Shown piece by piece: positions 33,590 through 45,854 of a stretch of 64,000 bases of DNA. Source of the stretch: Diphasiastrum complanatum (Eukaryota; Streptophyta; Lycopodiopsida; Lycopodiales; Lycopodiaceae). The first letter of the stretch is position 1, and every line of letters starts with the position of its first letter. The position numbers and the translations under genes are program-made. Below the pieces are notes generated by a model, which worked only from the letters and a program-made list of their open reading frames with translations, was not told the origin of the DNA and did no database searches. Location: assembly GCA_029204225.1 (NCBI GenBank), contig CM055107.1, forward strand, positions 23,554,178 through 23,618,177, given 5' to 3'.

Positions 33590-34240
33590 TTGCGAAGTTA
33601 GCTTGCAAAGCCTACTCTAACCACACCTAACTAACAACACCTAACTACCCACACCTAGCTAACCACGAGTTAGCTTGCAAAACCTACTCTAACCACACCT
33701 AACTAACCACAAGCAAGAAGAGCAATGATGGAATACAATGGGGGAGGTGCTTACATCCTATCCTCTCTACTCTCTTAGAAATCATTAACAACATGCAAAT
33801 AGAGAGAAGAAGCAAATGGAAAGCAAATATAAAATATAAATGAGAGAGAGAGAGAGAAGGAAGCAAGGATGTTCAAATCACAATTGGGCATAATCTCCTC
33901 CTCCTATTGAACATGGAAATATGGTACAAATGGTGCCTTTTTATGGATGGGGAAGGCCCTTGCCCCTTTCTCCTATTGATTAATTACAATGGAAAGGATT
34001 CTAATTAAAGCTGTCTAAACTAACACAAAATGAATCTAGTGGTTCTAGGAAAGCACAAGGGCACTGACATGATTCATGTGAGTTCTCATTTGGGCCTTTT
34101 AGTTTTTTTATTAACAACTTGACTTAGGGCCTCTAATGTCATTTTAGAGTTTTAGGCTCCTAGTCACTTATTCTTAATTCTACAAATTCTACAAAACCAA
34201 ATTGCATTCTCATTGGGTTGGGCTTATACATGCAGGAAGC
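33590..34240. repeat. Repeat region shared with 42.2-42.9 kb
   Basis: Contains a tandem unit with TTAGCTTGCAAARCCTACTC and CACACCTAACTAAC, then a GAGAGA tract and GCATAATCTCCTCCTCCTRT followed by TGAACATGRAA, which recurs near 42525-42555. It is probably LTR or untranslated sequence of one element family; no gene. Confidence 0.6.
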
Positions 34241-34249
34241 TAGTGCCCT

Positions 34250-35202
34250 CACACTTTTGCATTCTATTGGTGAGCACATATGTGATGTGGAGCTGGTGCA
34301 CAATGCATTGTGTGGCATTACAGAACCCTATCAGATGTTTGTGAGCAGAATAGCATCAAGAGAAAGATTACCAACTTTGACGAGCTCATAGGAATCTTGA
34401 TGCAGAAGGAGCAATGACAAGAAATAGTGAAAGCTAGACATCAAAATACTGACGATCAGGCACTTGCGACATGCCAAAAACAAGGCAAGGTCAAGGGCAA
34501 GAAGAATTCAAAACAACAATTTGCCAAGACTTAGGAGGATGAGGGATCTTCCAGTAAGACCAAGAAGAAAGACAAGTGCTTCCATTGCAGTAAAAAGGCC
34601 ATTGGAAGAGTGAATGTCGAAAATTCCTAGTGGAACAAGGCAAGGGGAAACCAAAGCAAGCAGGTAACCTTGTCGATGAGGGTGAGATTGAAGACTCTGG
34701 CATCTTCATATCAGCATTGTCATCTAATCAAGATGATCAAGCATGGTATATTGACTCGGGAGCCACAAGGCACATGACAAGTAAAAAGGATTGGTTCAGT
34801 AGTTTTAAAGTGTTGGATAATGGAACGTCCATTTCACAAGCAAATGGTGATGTGTGCAAGATCAAGGAGATAGGCACCATTTCAATCCAACTACCTAATG
34901 GAAAAAGCAAGATGATCAGGGAGGTACTTTACGTACCACTTTCTGTTGGAGTCATTACTAATCAAAAGTTGAAATTAGAATTTGCCCATGATCGTTGCTT
35001 TGTGAAGGACGTGAACCAAAAGTTCAAAGTTATTGCGGATGGAATAAGGGAGCCCAATACTAAATTGTACAAGTTGAATGCTACAATCAAGGGGCAACAT
35101 GGACTTGTCTCGTCCATTCCATCGCAAACTGAATTGTGGCATAAGAGGCTTGGTCACTTGAACTTAGGAAATTGGAAATGGTACCATGATTGCCTACGAT
35201 AG
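34250..35202 (+). pseudogene. Copia gag end, zinc knuckle and protease
   Basis: The gag tail reads RIASRERLPTFDELIGILMQ with a stop soon after. The zinc knuckle (CFHCSKK, near 34579) is broken by a one-base loss in the GHW segment. Protease follows as WYIDSGATRHMTSKKDWF (about 34747), and the frame ends in the pre-integrase motif LWHKRLGHLNLG. It overlaps the next frame by 13 bases. Confidence 0.85.
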
Positions 35203-36440
35203 AAGACCACTTGAAATTGATGTGCAAATTATGTGTGTATGGGAAGCAGCATCAAGAGAAGTTCAACAAAGGTGGTGTTGCAAGGGCAAAGAACATTTTG
35301 GATTTGATCCACACAGATTTATGCGGGCCTATGAGGACCATGTCCTTAGGTAAAGCCTTCTATTTCATGACCTTTATTGCTAATATGTCACGTAAGATGT
35401 GGATTTACTTCTTGAAGAAGAAATTGGATGCATTTAACAATTTCAAGAGCTTCAAAGCATTGGTCGAAAATCAGACAGGTAGAAAGATCAAAGTTTTAAG
35501 ATCAGATAGTGGAGGTGAGTACAAGTCTAATGACTTCAAAGATCTTTGTGATCAATGTGGGATCAAAAGACAATTTATGCAAGCTCATACTCCTGCACTC
35601 AATGGTGTAGTTGAGCGCAAGAATCGTACGATTGTGGAAAGTGCCAGATCTATGCTAGCTGAGATGAAACTACGAAAAGATTTTTGGTCAGAAGCATGCA
35701 GTACGGCACTCTATCTTCAAAATAGAAGTTCTACCATTGCCATACCAAAGATAACACCTGAGGAGGCATTCACGAAGAAAAAGCCAAAGGTAAACCACTT
35801 GCGAATCTTTGGATGTAAGGCCTATGTATACATTTCTAAGGAAGAGAGACGTAAATTTGATGTGAAAGCTATCAAGTGTATATTCCTAGGATATGATGAT
35901 CGTGTGAAGGGCTATAGATGTTTTGATCCAGTGGAAAACATAATCCATGTAAGCTGTGATGTCATCTTTGATGAATCCAAGATGTATGAAGATGAGGATG
36001 CTGAGACGATAGAAACATCTAGTGGAAAAGATGGTATAGTGAGAATACCTCTTGATGATGATCCATTTATTGACTTTCCAAGTGATGGACATGAGGATAC
36101 ATCTCAAGATACTACTACTCAACCTCAAGAAACAGGTTCAGAGGTAGAGATAAACCTTTTAATGCAAGAACGATTGAAGTTGCAGGTGACAAACGCAAGG
36201 AGAAAGATGTACCGTAGAATACATTTTCACCAAGAAGCCGATAACCTAACAGGAAACTCCCTAAGTGGTTTGAAAGATTGTTGGAGAGCCGCGACATGGA
36301 TGACTTTCCAGGATCATCTAGCCAGGGAGAGCTACGAAGATCAACAAGAGAGAAGACACAACCTGAATGGTATGAAACAAATTATGCTCTCTTATCCAGC
36401 ATCATTCAACGCAAAGAACCTTCGACTTATGGTGAAGTGA
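35190..36440 (+). pseudogene. Copia integrase
   Basis: A long open frame holds the zinc region remnant (CKLCVYGKQHQ), DLIHTDLCGPMRTMSLGK, VLRSDSGGEYKSNDF and NGVVERKNRTIVESARSM, which supply the integrase catalytic residues, then CIFLGYDDRVKGYRCFD and the acidic linker. The usual FIDDYSR reads FIANMSRK, so one catalytic-region Asp is altered. Another frame takes over near 36278. Confidence 0.85.
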
Positions 36441-37085
36441 AGGATGATGACATTTGGGTCAAGGCCATGAGAGAGGAGATGGAGTCAATTGCTAAGCATA
36501 GCACATGGGACTTAGTGAAACCACCAGTTGGTAAGAAACCCATTGGATGCAAATGGGTATACAAGACTAAGTACCATGCAGATGGAAGTATAGCAAAGCA
36601 CAAGGTAGGATTGGTGATCAAAGGGTATACACAAAGTAAAGGCATCAACTATGAGGAGACCTTTGCGACACGAAGTGGGTTTAACACAAGTTAAGTATGT
36701 CAAAGAGTTGCTGCACAGGTTCAAGTTTCAGGATTGCAAACCAGTGAATACTCCTATTGAACCAGGTAAAAAGCTTTCTAAGCTTGATGAGTCACAGCCA
36801 TTTGATGTTACATTGTATAGGCAGTTAGTAGGGAGCTTGATTTACCTTACCACGACTAGACCAGATATATGCTATGTTGTTGGTATTGTAAGTCAGTTAA
36901 TGGCAGCACCTACAGAAATGCATTGGAAGGTAGCTAAGCACATTTGGTGTTATATCAAAGGCACTTCAGATTATGGCTTGATTTACAAGAAGCATGAGGG
37001 TTTACCTGAGTTGTGTGGGTATGTGGATGCAGATTGGGGAGGTGACTATGATGATCGTAGATCCACCACAGGGTATGTATTCTAG
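36278..37085 (+). pseudogene. Copia RT start joined to RNase H, RT core deleted
   Basis: The first frame ends in GINYEETFA, just before the RT palm. The next picks up at VKYVKELLHRFKF and LIYLTTTRPDICYV, which lie after the YVDD loop in intact relatives. About 0.6 kb including the RT catalytic site is missing. RNase H follows with YVDADWGGDYDDRRSTTGY and decays through stops from 37083 to 37440, ending near the purine tract. Confidence 0.85.
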
Positions 37086-37520
37086 CTTTGTGGCAGATGT
37101 TTTTCTTGGTCTAGTAAGAAGCAAAGTACGATTGCTCTATCCACCATAGAAGTAGTATAAGGCAATGTGTAGTGCAACACAAATCTTGGAGGAAGTTGGA
37201 ATGAAACAGAAAAATCCCACAACTATACATAGTGACAATCAGAGTGGCATTCAGCATTCAGCTAGCAAAGAATCCAATGTTCCATGCGAGAACCAAACAC
37301 ATTGAGATTTAGTATCACTTTATACATGAGAAGATGTTGAGTCGTGAAATTCATGTTGTTCATTGTAGTATAGAAGAACAACTAGCTGATATTTTCACTA
37401 AGCCACTTGTTAGAGAAAAGTTTGATAAGTTTAGATCAAAGCTTTTTGTACTTAAAGTTTGTTGACTTTAAAAGCTATGTATATGACTGTATAAAAAGTA
37501 GATTCTACTTTAAGGGAGAG

Positions 37521-37794
37521 AGTTAGAATTAAAGTAGAATCATTGTGCTACTGTATTGTGGTCCTATCAGTCGATAAGGATCAGTTGGCCTCGCCACGAG
37601 GCAAGTCGACGGCACATGTGTCCAGCCAATGGCAACCTGGGTCATGCACGGGTTGCCTGAGTGAAGAACTATATGTATAGTGTAATTTCATTTTGAGAAA
37701 TACAGTTGCTATGTGAGCTTGCTGTGGAGAACGGTTTTCTATCTGTGTTACTTTGTAGCATGATCTGTGTTCCTGTTCGAAGCAAATTCTAAGT
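37521..37794 (+). repeat. Probable 3-prime LTR of the 34-37 kb Copia element
   Basis: Lies directly after the TAAGGGAGAG tract and has 10-bp ends matching as an imperfect inverted repeat. Its first bases (AGTTAGAAT) resemble the LTR start AGTTAAAAT of the 4.4-10.3 kb element. Confidence 0.65.
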
Positions 37795-37809
37795 CTACTT
37801 CCATATAGT

Positions 37810-38190
37810 TGGCAGGGAGGAGGCTATGTTCTCAAAGGGCAAGTTCAAGGGCAAAGGCAAAGGAAAGTGGTGTAAAGGGCAACATCAACATGTGAGGCTT
37901 CTACTTTTGTTGTCAAGAAGAAATCTAGATCTAAGCTAGAATGTTTCTATTGTGGAAGCAAAGGACATTTTGCTGGTGACTGCTTCAAGAAAAAATAGAT
38001 CAAGGTGATAAGCAAGGCAATCTAACTCTTGATGAAGATGGTATTGGCGATCAAAACTCAAATCATGATGCTTTTGTGATGTCTTCATGTGCTAATGATG
38101 GAGATATTGATCATTGGTGGCATATGAAGGCACACATGACCTTTCACAAAGAGTATTTCTCATCTTTGTTGGCATATGAAGACACTACAA
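37810..38190 (+). pseudogene. Copia gag/protease fragment
   Basis: Contains FKGKGKGKW, a CCHC knuckle (CFYCGSKGHFAGDC, about 37950) and a decayed protease segment with AHMTFHKEYFSSLLAYEDT (about 38130). Stops follow the knuckle. It belongs to a different Copia lineage from its left neighbour. Confidence 0.75.
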
Positions 38191-38335
38191 GAAGACGCGC
38201 AATTTTCAGTGCTTTTTTTGAGCATTTTTTATAAAGATAAATTTAGAATGATTCACGGGGGGAGTGGAAAGCTTGAGCGTCGGGTCTGACATTTGGCCTC
38301 GGTATAAGCCTTGCAAATTTTAACGTGTTTTTCAA

Positions 38336-38412
38336 AGATGTATATGGAGGGTTATAGGAAGGGTTATACAAAGGGTTATAGGGAGGGTTATAAGAAAGGT
38401 TATAAAGAGGGT
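38336..38412 (+). repeat. Short tandem repeat encoding Gly-Tyr repeats
   Basis: A 12-bp unit GGTTATAnRnAR is repeated about six times. In the plus frame from 38311 it encodes GYRKGYTKGYREGYKKGY, but that ORF has no recognised homologue, so it is treated as a minisatellite. Confidence 0.7.
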
Positions 38413-39346
38413 CAAGCATACCAAAAGGCATTCCAGAATACTTTGTTCACTGAGGATAATACCATGACTGATGAGAAAAAGGCCCCTCGATATAAACCAT
38501 GGTATGTTATAGAATGTAAATGGATCTCACTTTTGAAAATTGTTTTCTATCAACACATTGAGTTCCATTTTCTATCAACAATAGTTTTCCATATCCACAA
38601 GTGATTAAAGAAATTTATGTATCACAAAAATATCATGACCACAATTCGTGTACTCACAAGCATCAAATTCTTGTTTGATGTCAACTAATCAAATAATAAA
38701 GTGCAAATGCATATGTGAGCAATCTGATTAATATTACAATGAGTTGGAATACATCGTACTGTCTCACTTATTCATTTAATGGTTCCTTGTTATCATTTGC
38801 CACATCATCATGATACAAATCCGCAAAACCAAATGAGTCTATCTCTAATTCTACCCAAATATCTCCTATAGTTTCATTATTAATAAGTTGATCTTCACAA
38901 GCTAATGGTGACAATGACAATGAGGGAGATCGAGAAGGTGTGTCATGTGTCATCGATCCATCCGATGATGATGCATCACGCTCAATATCATCATTAGCTT
39001 GTGAAGCTTGCACATGCTCCTCCGAAAATGTGTCATCGAGTCCATCATCACGATCTTGTTTATGTGCAGCAGTTCATAGCCCCATGTCCACGACATTTCT
39101 ATCTTCAAAAATTCTTTTACTTCAAGGAGCAACTTGAATCACGTACCACCATCTAGGATCCGAACGGTCGGGGTGAAAGACCACATGTAATTGATCGATG
39201 TTACCCTAAACATTGACTTGTAATTAGTATCTATAGTTATGTTACAATTGCTTAGGTATACAAACAATATACATTTCTTGCAGTATACTAAAACTCAATT
39301 GATTGACAACAAAAGAGCATAGACATCTTGAAGATATAAAAAAAAT

Positions 39347-39594
39347 TTACATGCTCATATTGTCGAGGAAAAACAAACGTATCGCTTTGATCCGTCCAAA
39401 TCTTGGTGGAGTCATTGGCAAAATAACCACTCTCATCTTTCTTGATAGTTGCATTGGGACCATTGCAAATGTGCATGCTCACATTGTTGAGGAAAAACAA
39501 ATGTATCGCTTTCATCGTCCAAAGCTTGGTGGAGTCAATGGCAAGATAACCTCTCTCATCTTTTCTGACAGTTGCATTGGGACCATTGCAAATA
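39347..39594. repeat. 124-bp tandem duplication within the CACTA remnant
   Basis: Two adjacent copies share GTTGCATTGGGACCATTGCA and AACAAAYGTATCGCTTT, with about ten differences. Confidence 0.85.
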
Positions 39595-39953
39595 AACTTG
39601 AACCATTTGACATCGAATATGAAAAAGTTGAATCGCCGAAATCCAACTTCGAGAATGTCATTGATTGTCCTACAATAATCAAGTTGAGAAGAGAGTAAAT
39701 TGGTGTCAGCCATGCTCGCTCAACTCTCTTGGGTAAAATTTGCCATGTCTCCACAATCATAGGTGTCTCTATTTTTGTCAATGCGTTCTGTACAAAAGTG
39801 TCATCCATGCATCCACAATGCATTTTATTTTTTTGTACTAAGCGAGAAAGAACAAAATGTGTTAGGAATATAACAAACGTGTATAAAATTATACGTACAA
39901 ATAGCTTAACATGTGAATGATGTACAAAGCTTACATGAAAATTGCACCCCCTT

Positions 39954-39958
<5 letters not shown>

Positions 39959-40028
<70 letters not shown>
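39959..40028 (+). repeat. (CT)n microsatellite
   Basis: About 34 uninterrupted CT units. They produce an artificial Arg-Glu repeat when translated on the minus strand. Confidence 0.98.
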
Positions 40029-40032
<4 letters not shown>

Positions 40033-40299
40033 CTTCCTCGTTGTTTGCCAAGGCATCTCTAAAGGCATATCATAGCCAATCAAACGTCATGTCCTTGGGT
40101 AGAAGGGCAAGGTCAGGTGGGTATGATTGTCTCTATGCCCTCTCCTGAAAATGGCTTGCGCGGTTTGTCTACGAGCCTTAGCCTCTTCGTAGCTCAAAAT
40201 CCACTTTTTTATTTCTTGGCTATTAAGAATGCAAAACTTATTCAACTTCTCCCTGAAGGACTCACTCATTCTCATGATCACTCCTTTCCCGTGAGGAAC

Positions 40300-43200
40300 C
40301 TTCCCAACAACATGTTGATCATCCTTATTATCCCAAAGATGAGGAATTATAGAAGGCTCACTATGAGCAAGGAACTCTGTGATATAGGAGTCTTACACTA
40401 GCCATCCTTCCACCATGCTATTTTTTTCTCTCAACTTAGATGATTGGAGTTTTGAAAACATTTTAATACCTCAAATCAATGACATTTATGATTTGCTTTG
40501 ATAAAGTAATATTTTAATACAACTTAATCCAAGATTATTATAAAATTAGGAAGCCCTTTGTGTTTGTAACCTCTTTGGGGTTTATCTCCAATTTTATGCA
40601 TTTTTTTAAGGGTTTTTAGCTTTTTGATAATTCTTGACATTTGAATCTTGCATCTCAATTTGCTTGTTCGCAAAATAATAAAAGGTAACATTAATAATTG
40701 ATTTTATTGACTCAATAAACCTATGTATCCTACCTTTTTATTTATATGGTACTTCTGTACACAAATTTAGTGCATATGAAATAAACAAACAAAAGATTAT
40801 TTTCATTTCAAAAAGTTGTTGATTTTTTAAAAGCCAATTTGCTATAAGTTTTTTTATGAAATTTACTTTAGAAGAAAGTTGCGGAGTTCCATTTTCAAAC
40901 AATGCATCACAAATAACAACGTTCTCATCGATAAAGGTATGTATATTTTTTAGCTTAATCATAGTGCAAATATAAAGTTAGGTCTTGCGAATTTGCAAAG
41001 CGTTAAAATTTATTACTTTTGTTCATTATATTGTACATGTTAATCATAGTGGGAATGTGAAGTTTTATCTCGCCAGGTTGCAAGCTTTAAAATTTTCTTG
41101 CTTTTTAGGGTTTTATACGAAATTCAAAGAATGCGTGTTCATGGTACTTGCTACTCGATCGTCGCCAATGATTTAAGAACCGTTGCTTGCCACCATTCTC
41201 CATTTTCGTTACGTCCAACCAATCCATGTGGCGTCCTAGAATCTAGAGGGGAAGCTCCAATTAGACCAAGGACAATATAATTAAGTAGTGTACTATGGCA
41301 GTACACCTAAACTCGTAGAAGTGACAGCAAGCGAGAAAACATGTAATTAAGTAGGGTTTCTGGGCCTGAGATTTAAAGCACTTTAGGGGCCTGGGCCTGG
41401 GGGAGGCAGGGCCCGGTGGGGACTGGGGAGAGAGTCGCGACGTCGCGACAGCGAGCGATCGAACGTGTAGGGAAGTCGAGTTTACTGGCCAGCGATTTGA
41501 AGTGTGAAGGACATGTTTTAGGGGAAGCAGGAGTAGCGCAGAACGCGCATGCGAAATAGAGCCCAAAGGACATTAGTTTAAACTTTAGGGGGAGGCAGGG
41601 GGCAAGCTGGGGCAAAGGACATAGTTTAGGGGGAGGCAGGGGGGAAGCTGGGCGCCTACGAGACTCGGTAATGGGTTGCGACGTTCTATGAACCAAATTG
41701 ACCGCTAGCTTTATGGACATTTATTGGGCGTTGGGCATTGAGCTCTCCGGAGCCCAAACACACTTCTCCGCAATCAAGATTGGGAATGTCCTTGGAGTTC
41801 CCCCTCCGTTGTACTACATTCTATAAAGGCTTTTTGGTTTTGCTCAATTCGTACCCTCTAAATCTTTCATTTCTAAAATTTTGTTGAGCTACTAGAATTT
41901 GTGTTTTTTCTTAGGTCTTGGCACCTGTCATACTCTAGTAGATATTGTTTCTACATTGTTTATATTTTTCAGCTTAACAAATCAAATGCATTCTAAAACT
42001 TAAGCTTTAGCATCTTATGAATATTTACCAGACATAATTTTTTAACCAAAATATAATAGTTAATGATTTAGGAAGTTGACATCTTTCAATTTTTTGGCCT
42101 TGCCTTGCAAAGTCAATACTATGTAATCAGTTGGTCAATATAATTTGTACAAAAGTTAATATTAAAGGAGATGCCTAAAATTTTGAGGGCCAACTATGTG
42201 TAGCGATCTTTTACACGGTCTTTTACACCTGACACACAATAGTCCACTCTGAAGGGAATAGTGATTTCCATTGTGAGATTAGCTTGACTCTGGTTTTTTT
42301 CCTAACTACCCACTCATAGTTTTCCTCCCTTCTTAGCAACACCACATGCAAATACAGAGTAGTTGGTGAAGGCAACTTGCAACCTCCCCTTTCTCACCTC
42401 TCTAAAATTAGCAAGAACACTCAATGGAAAATAAATAGCAAAACTTAGCAAAATAATCGACATAAAAATGTGAGAGAGAATGAAAGAGAGAGAGATGCAA
42501 GGATGTTCAAGATTTATTTCAGCATAATCTCCTCCTCCTGTTGAACATGAAAACATAGTATAAGAGGTGTCTTTTTATCCCTTCCCCTAATCTTTGATTG
42601 GCTAATACAACCTCAAACCGAAACATAAGTGCAAGCACACTCTCAATCTACTAACAAGCATTCAACTAACAAATGTAATCTACTACACACTCATTCTCTT
42701 TCAACTAACAATCAAACACTTAGCAAGAGCAAACATCACTAACTATGAATTTACCAACATCAAGCAAAAAAAAACCAACCATCATCAATCCACACTATGC
42801 TTAACCAACAATCAACCAATTTGCAAGAAGCTACAACCTTCCAACATCAATCAACAATGCAGTAACATCAAACAACAACAAACTACAAAAGGAGTGTCTT
42901 TTTTATACTAAAATCCCAATGGTTTCCCTCTTGCCAAGTGCCCACTCCCCATTGGAAATGTACTCCAAGTGGTATCCATAGTAAATTGGATAATAAATGA
43001 GGAGTGGGCCTTACAAGCTAAAAACCCTTTAAAAAGTACTTCCATTTGCCTTTGAGGCTTGACCATCTAGGATAGCTTGGGTGTACCCAAAGGCTAACCT
43101 TAAATGCCCCACTACCCCACTCTCATGGCGTACCTTTGGTCAACCCCTGTTTTTTAGGTGGTCTTTGTTTTTCTTGCTAGATAGCACTATACTTGGCCTT

Positions 43201-44250
43201 TCCTTGAATTTCTCAATTTGCGCACATAGGTTGGCCACTATGTTGTTAGTTTGTGTCGCTGGGTAACTAGCTTGGCATGTATAATTTGCTTAGTGCCCAA
43301 AATTTGCCCCTCCTTTGTTGTTAGGCTTTTCACAATTTTTCGACATTGTCCCAATATTTTGCTGTCATGTTTTTAACAAAACAAATTCTTTGTCAGATTT
43401 TTTCTTGCACTATATTTTTGTAGCATTCATGTATAGGGACTCCTTTGGTAACCGATTTTCTTGAAAACACACTGGGCAGTTTTTATATTGGTCAAAATAA
43501 ACTCAGTACATGGTGAAACTTTAGCGTGGCAATGCCGGCTATTTCAACTTTGTAACTGGCCAACTCTAAGGGCGCAAGATATAAAATGGGCCATTTCTAA
43601 GGCTGCAAAAAAATTTCTAGCCCCATTTTGGGCAGGCTGGGATCCCCTAACTACAGACAATTTTATGCGGGTTTTAACATTGATAGCCGGATTTTACATG
43701 CCGGTTTTACCATTTTGCAAAAATCACTTTCAATAATAGCCCAATTTTCCATATGAAATAATTGGGTAACAATATTACACTAGGCTATGATACTTTTGTA
43801 TCGGCCCTCAGTATGCTAATGCTAATGTGATTCTTTACAAACATCTAATATCAATTTCTATTATATGTTGAGCATAGTACATTCAATCAATAAAATACAA
43901 AATGAAAATGAAAATGAGCCTACTAGAGTTATCTTGAGTTATGATTGTGATTATTGTGAATATCAATTATGATTATTGTGAGTACTAGTGTATACTGATT
44001 GTGAATACTAAAATACTCTAAATATTGATTATGAATGTTTTTGAATCCTTGCCAACTTCAAGATGGACATATTTCAAAGCGATCAAAATATTAAACCCGT
44101 TGTGAGAAATTGTATCATCAAATGCAGGTCACATATTTTTTTGGTACAATCATTTCATATGCAACTCTTAGTCTTTTTAAATCCCAATCTGCATTATTTT
44201 TTTTACAATTGTAGAAAGTTTAACTACTTTTGTGATCATGCTTTCACCTG
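40300..44250. other. Gene-poor region with repeats
   Basis: No supported gene. From 41380 to 41660 there is a G-rich patch with the unit GTTTAGGGGGAGGCAGGGGG repeated. From 42230 to 43300 the sequence carries the family also seen at 33.6-34.2 kb, with Asn/Thr-rich chance frames. From 43440 to 43740 there are short unconvincing frames, and 43880-44040 is rich in GATTATTGTGA units. Confidence 0.5.
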
Positions 44251-44252
44251 AA

Positions 44253-44390
44253 TGGCTAATATCACCGACATGATTATATCCACCATAGAGAAGTTCCATA
44301 CTAGAATGAGCAATTTAGAAAGCTCTCCACTGACCTTACCACGGTTGTTGATCAAAAGTTGAAAGGCTTGCAAACTAGATCTACCCATGC
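44253..44390 (+). repeat. Fragment repeated near 22.43-22.56 kb
   Basis: ATGGCTAATATCACCGACAT through CAAAAGTTGAAAGGCTTGCA corresponds to the segment near 22425 with moderate divergence. A fragment of an unidentified element. Confidence 0.6.
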
Positions 44391-44757
44391 ATGTTCTAGA
44401 AGAGAGTCCACTTGGTGTCCACACCCAACCACAATTCTTAATCATAAACATTCAAGTCGACTATCTTTTTGTTATCTTTTTGTTGAATCATGACAAGAAA
44501 GAAACTTTACTCGCAAAATGCCAAGGCCCGAAGAAGGCCATTCATTTAAGATGTGTTCATTCAACATGTTAATATGCACTTGGAGCTGAATGTACACTCT
44601 GTGTTACGAAGTATTATTGTGAGTCCACTAACCGTAATAAGTATTTTGTGAGTCCTACAAGATTTGGATAGACTTATTACATGCACCCATGTGATAATAG
44701 AAATTGTAATTCTAAGTCGACTAACATTTTGATTATGTTATTTCACAAATAATTACT

Positions 44758-44900
44758 ATCATTTCTTGATGTTTGATGAATATAAATTTACAATTATACA
44801 AGAAATAATTTAAAATTAATATCACTATCTCACAAATAATAATTTCAAATTATTTCTTGTATAATTGTAGATTTATATTCATCAAACATCAAGAAATGAT
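44758..44900. repeat. Near-perfect 54-bp inverted repeat (hairpin)
   Basis: Arms 44758-44811 and 44847-44900 are reverse complements with one mismatch and a 35-bp loop. No gene is nearby, so it is either a miniature transposon or a hairpin RNA source. Confidence 0.9.
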
Positions 44901-45669
44901 AATTTGTACATTCACTCCGAAAATTGTTTATTGAGAATTTCAAGAAAAATAAAATTTAAAAACAACAAAAGTACTTGTAGATTTTGGAATATTTTCCTAT
45001 AAGATTTTTATTTATTTTCGATTTGGATGGAGTAAAAAAATTGCATCCCATGTCAATTATAAATTTTCAAGTGAGGAATGGATTGCCCCTTGCAAAAATT
45101 AAATACAATTATTTGCATCTAAAATGATGGGAATGGATGAACTATTCTTCTCTGGCCATAGCGAACATGAAAGGCCATCATCCCATCAGAGAAAAGACAA
45201 TGATGATAAAAGGATCTTGGATTACTTAGAGAACGGAATACTGATCACTTCTGATTTGTTTAAAGTCGATATAGGTGTCATAGACAACCGTAAAGAGAAT
45301 GTAAACAATTAGGCTTTTAAGACAATCGTGTTCTTCTCTGTTACTAATAGAAACAAATGTAAATCATTTAGGCATCAATGACTGCCATACATTTCTTCAT
45401 TAATAGGTTCTGATAATAGAGGAGAAAGAGTGACAAGCATTCAACATGAATACAATTTTTGTGAAAAAATTAGCACTTCTATATAAAAAGTGTTGTAATA
45501 ACAACAATCAGATCATAGAACAATAGCGCAAAGCGCGTTATCCTACTTACAAAAGGAAATAGTTGCAATATTTTTTAATACTCTTTAACTCTTTCTAAAT
45601 GATCACTAACTCTACTATCAGACACAGCCATGTGGATTGCACTCATGGCGGCCTCAGCTCCTCATCAAC

Positions 45670-45854
45670 CTAGGCCAACCAAGGCCAATAGGCACAGCAT
45701 GGCAGATTGGAAGGGAGTAAAAGGCTTATCAGTTCTTTGATGTACTTGGCAGACAATACGTGGTCAGACATTGCTTATGCAGTGTTTAGATTCAGCCAAT
45801 TCAATATCAATCCAAGTCCAACACACCACTGGAAGATCGCCAAGAGGATCCTGT
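45670..45854 (+). pseudogene. Copia RNase H region, left piece before an inserted element
   Basis: YLADNTWSDIAYAVFRFSQF then HHWKIAKRIL is Copia text just before RNase H. The frame stops at an inverted-repeat element at 45855 and resumes at 46631. Confidence 0.7.

Larger units (their letters stand above)
34250..37794 (+). mobile_element. Defective Copia element (plus strand) lacking the RT core
   Basis: The gag-pol order is gag, knuckle, protease, integrase, start of RT, then RNase H and a 3-prime LTR. A purine tract (37512-37520) precedes the LTR, set at 37521-37794 by its inverted ends AGTTAGAATT and AATTCTAAGT. The 5-prime LTR is not recognisable. Gag, protease and LTR style match the Copia element at 4.4-10.3 kb, so they are one family. 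Confidence 0.8.
38765..40281 (-). pseudogene. CACTA-type (TNP2-like) transposase C-terminal region with DUF4216-like domain
   Basis: On the minus strand, LDYCRTINDILEVGFRRFNF and FIFDVKWFKFICNGPN resemble the start of DUF4216, in which a GxI-E-I-EL-Y segment leads to VFKCDWFD. DSTKIWTDQSDTFVFPRQYE and, in another frame, DPRWWYVIQVAP complete it. An acidic Ser-rich tail (QASQANDDIERDASSSDGSM) follows, as usual for CACTA transposases. Upstream, FCILNSQEIKKWILSYEE may be a trace of the preceding transposase domain. A 124-bp internal duplication (39347-39594) repeats the ICNGPNAT segment. Frameshifts and a long microsatellite interrupt it. Confidence 0.6.

Noticed and set aside
39512-40051. Arg-Glu repeat protein on the minus strand
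   Set aside because: It is the translation of the (CT)n microsatellite fused to CACTA debris.
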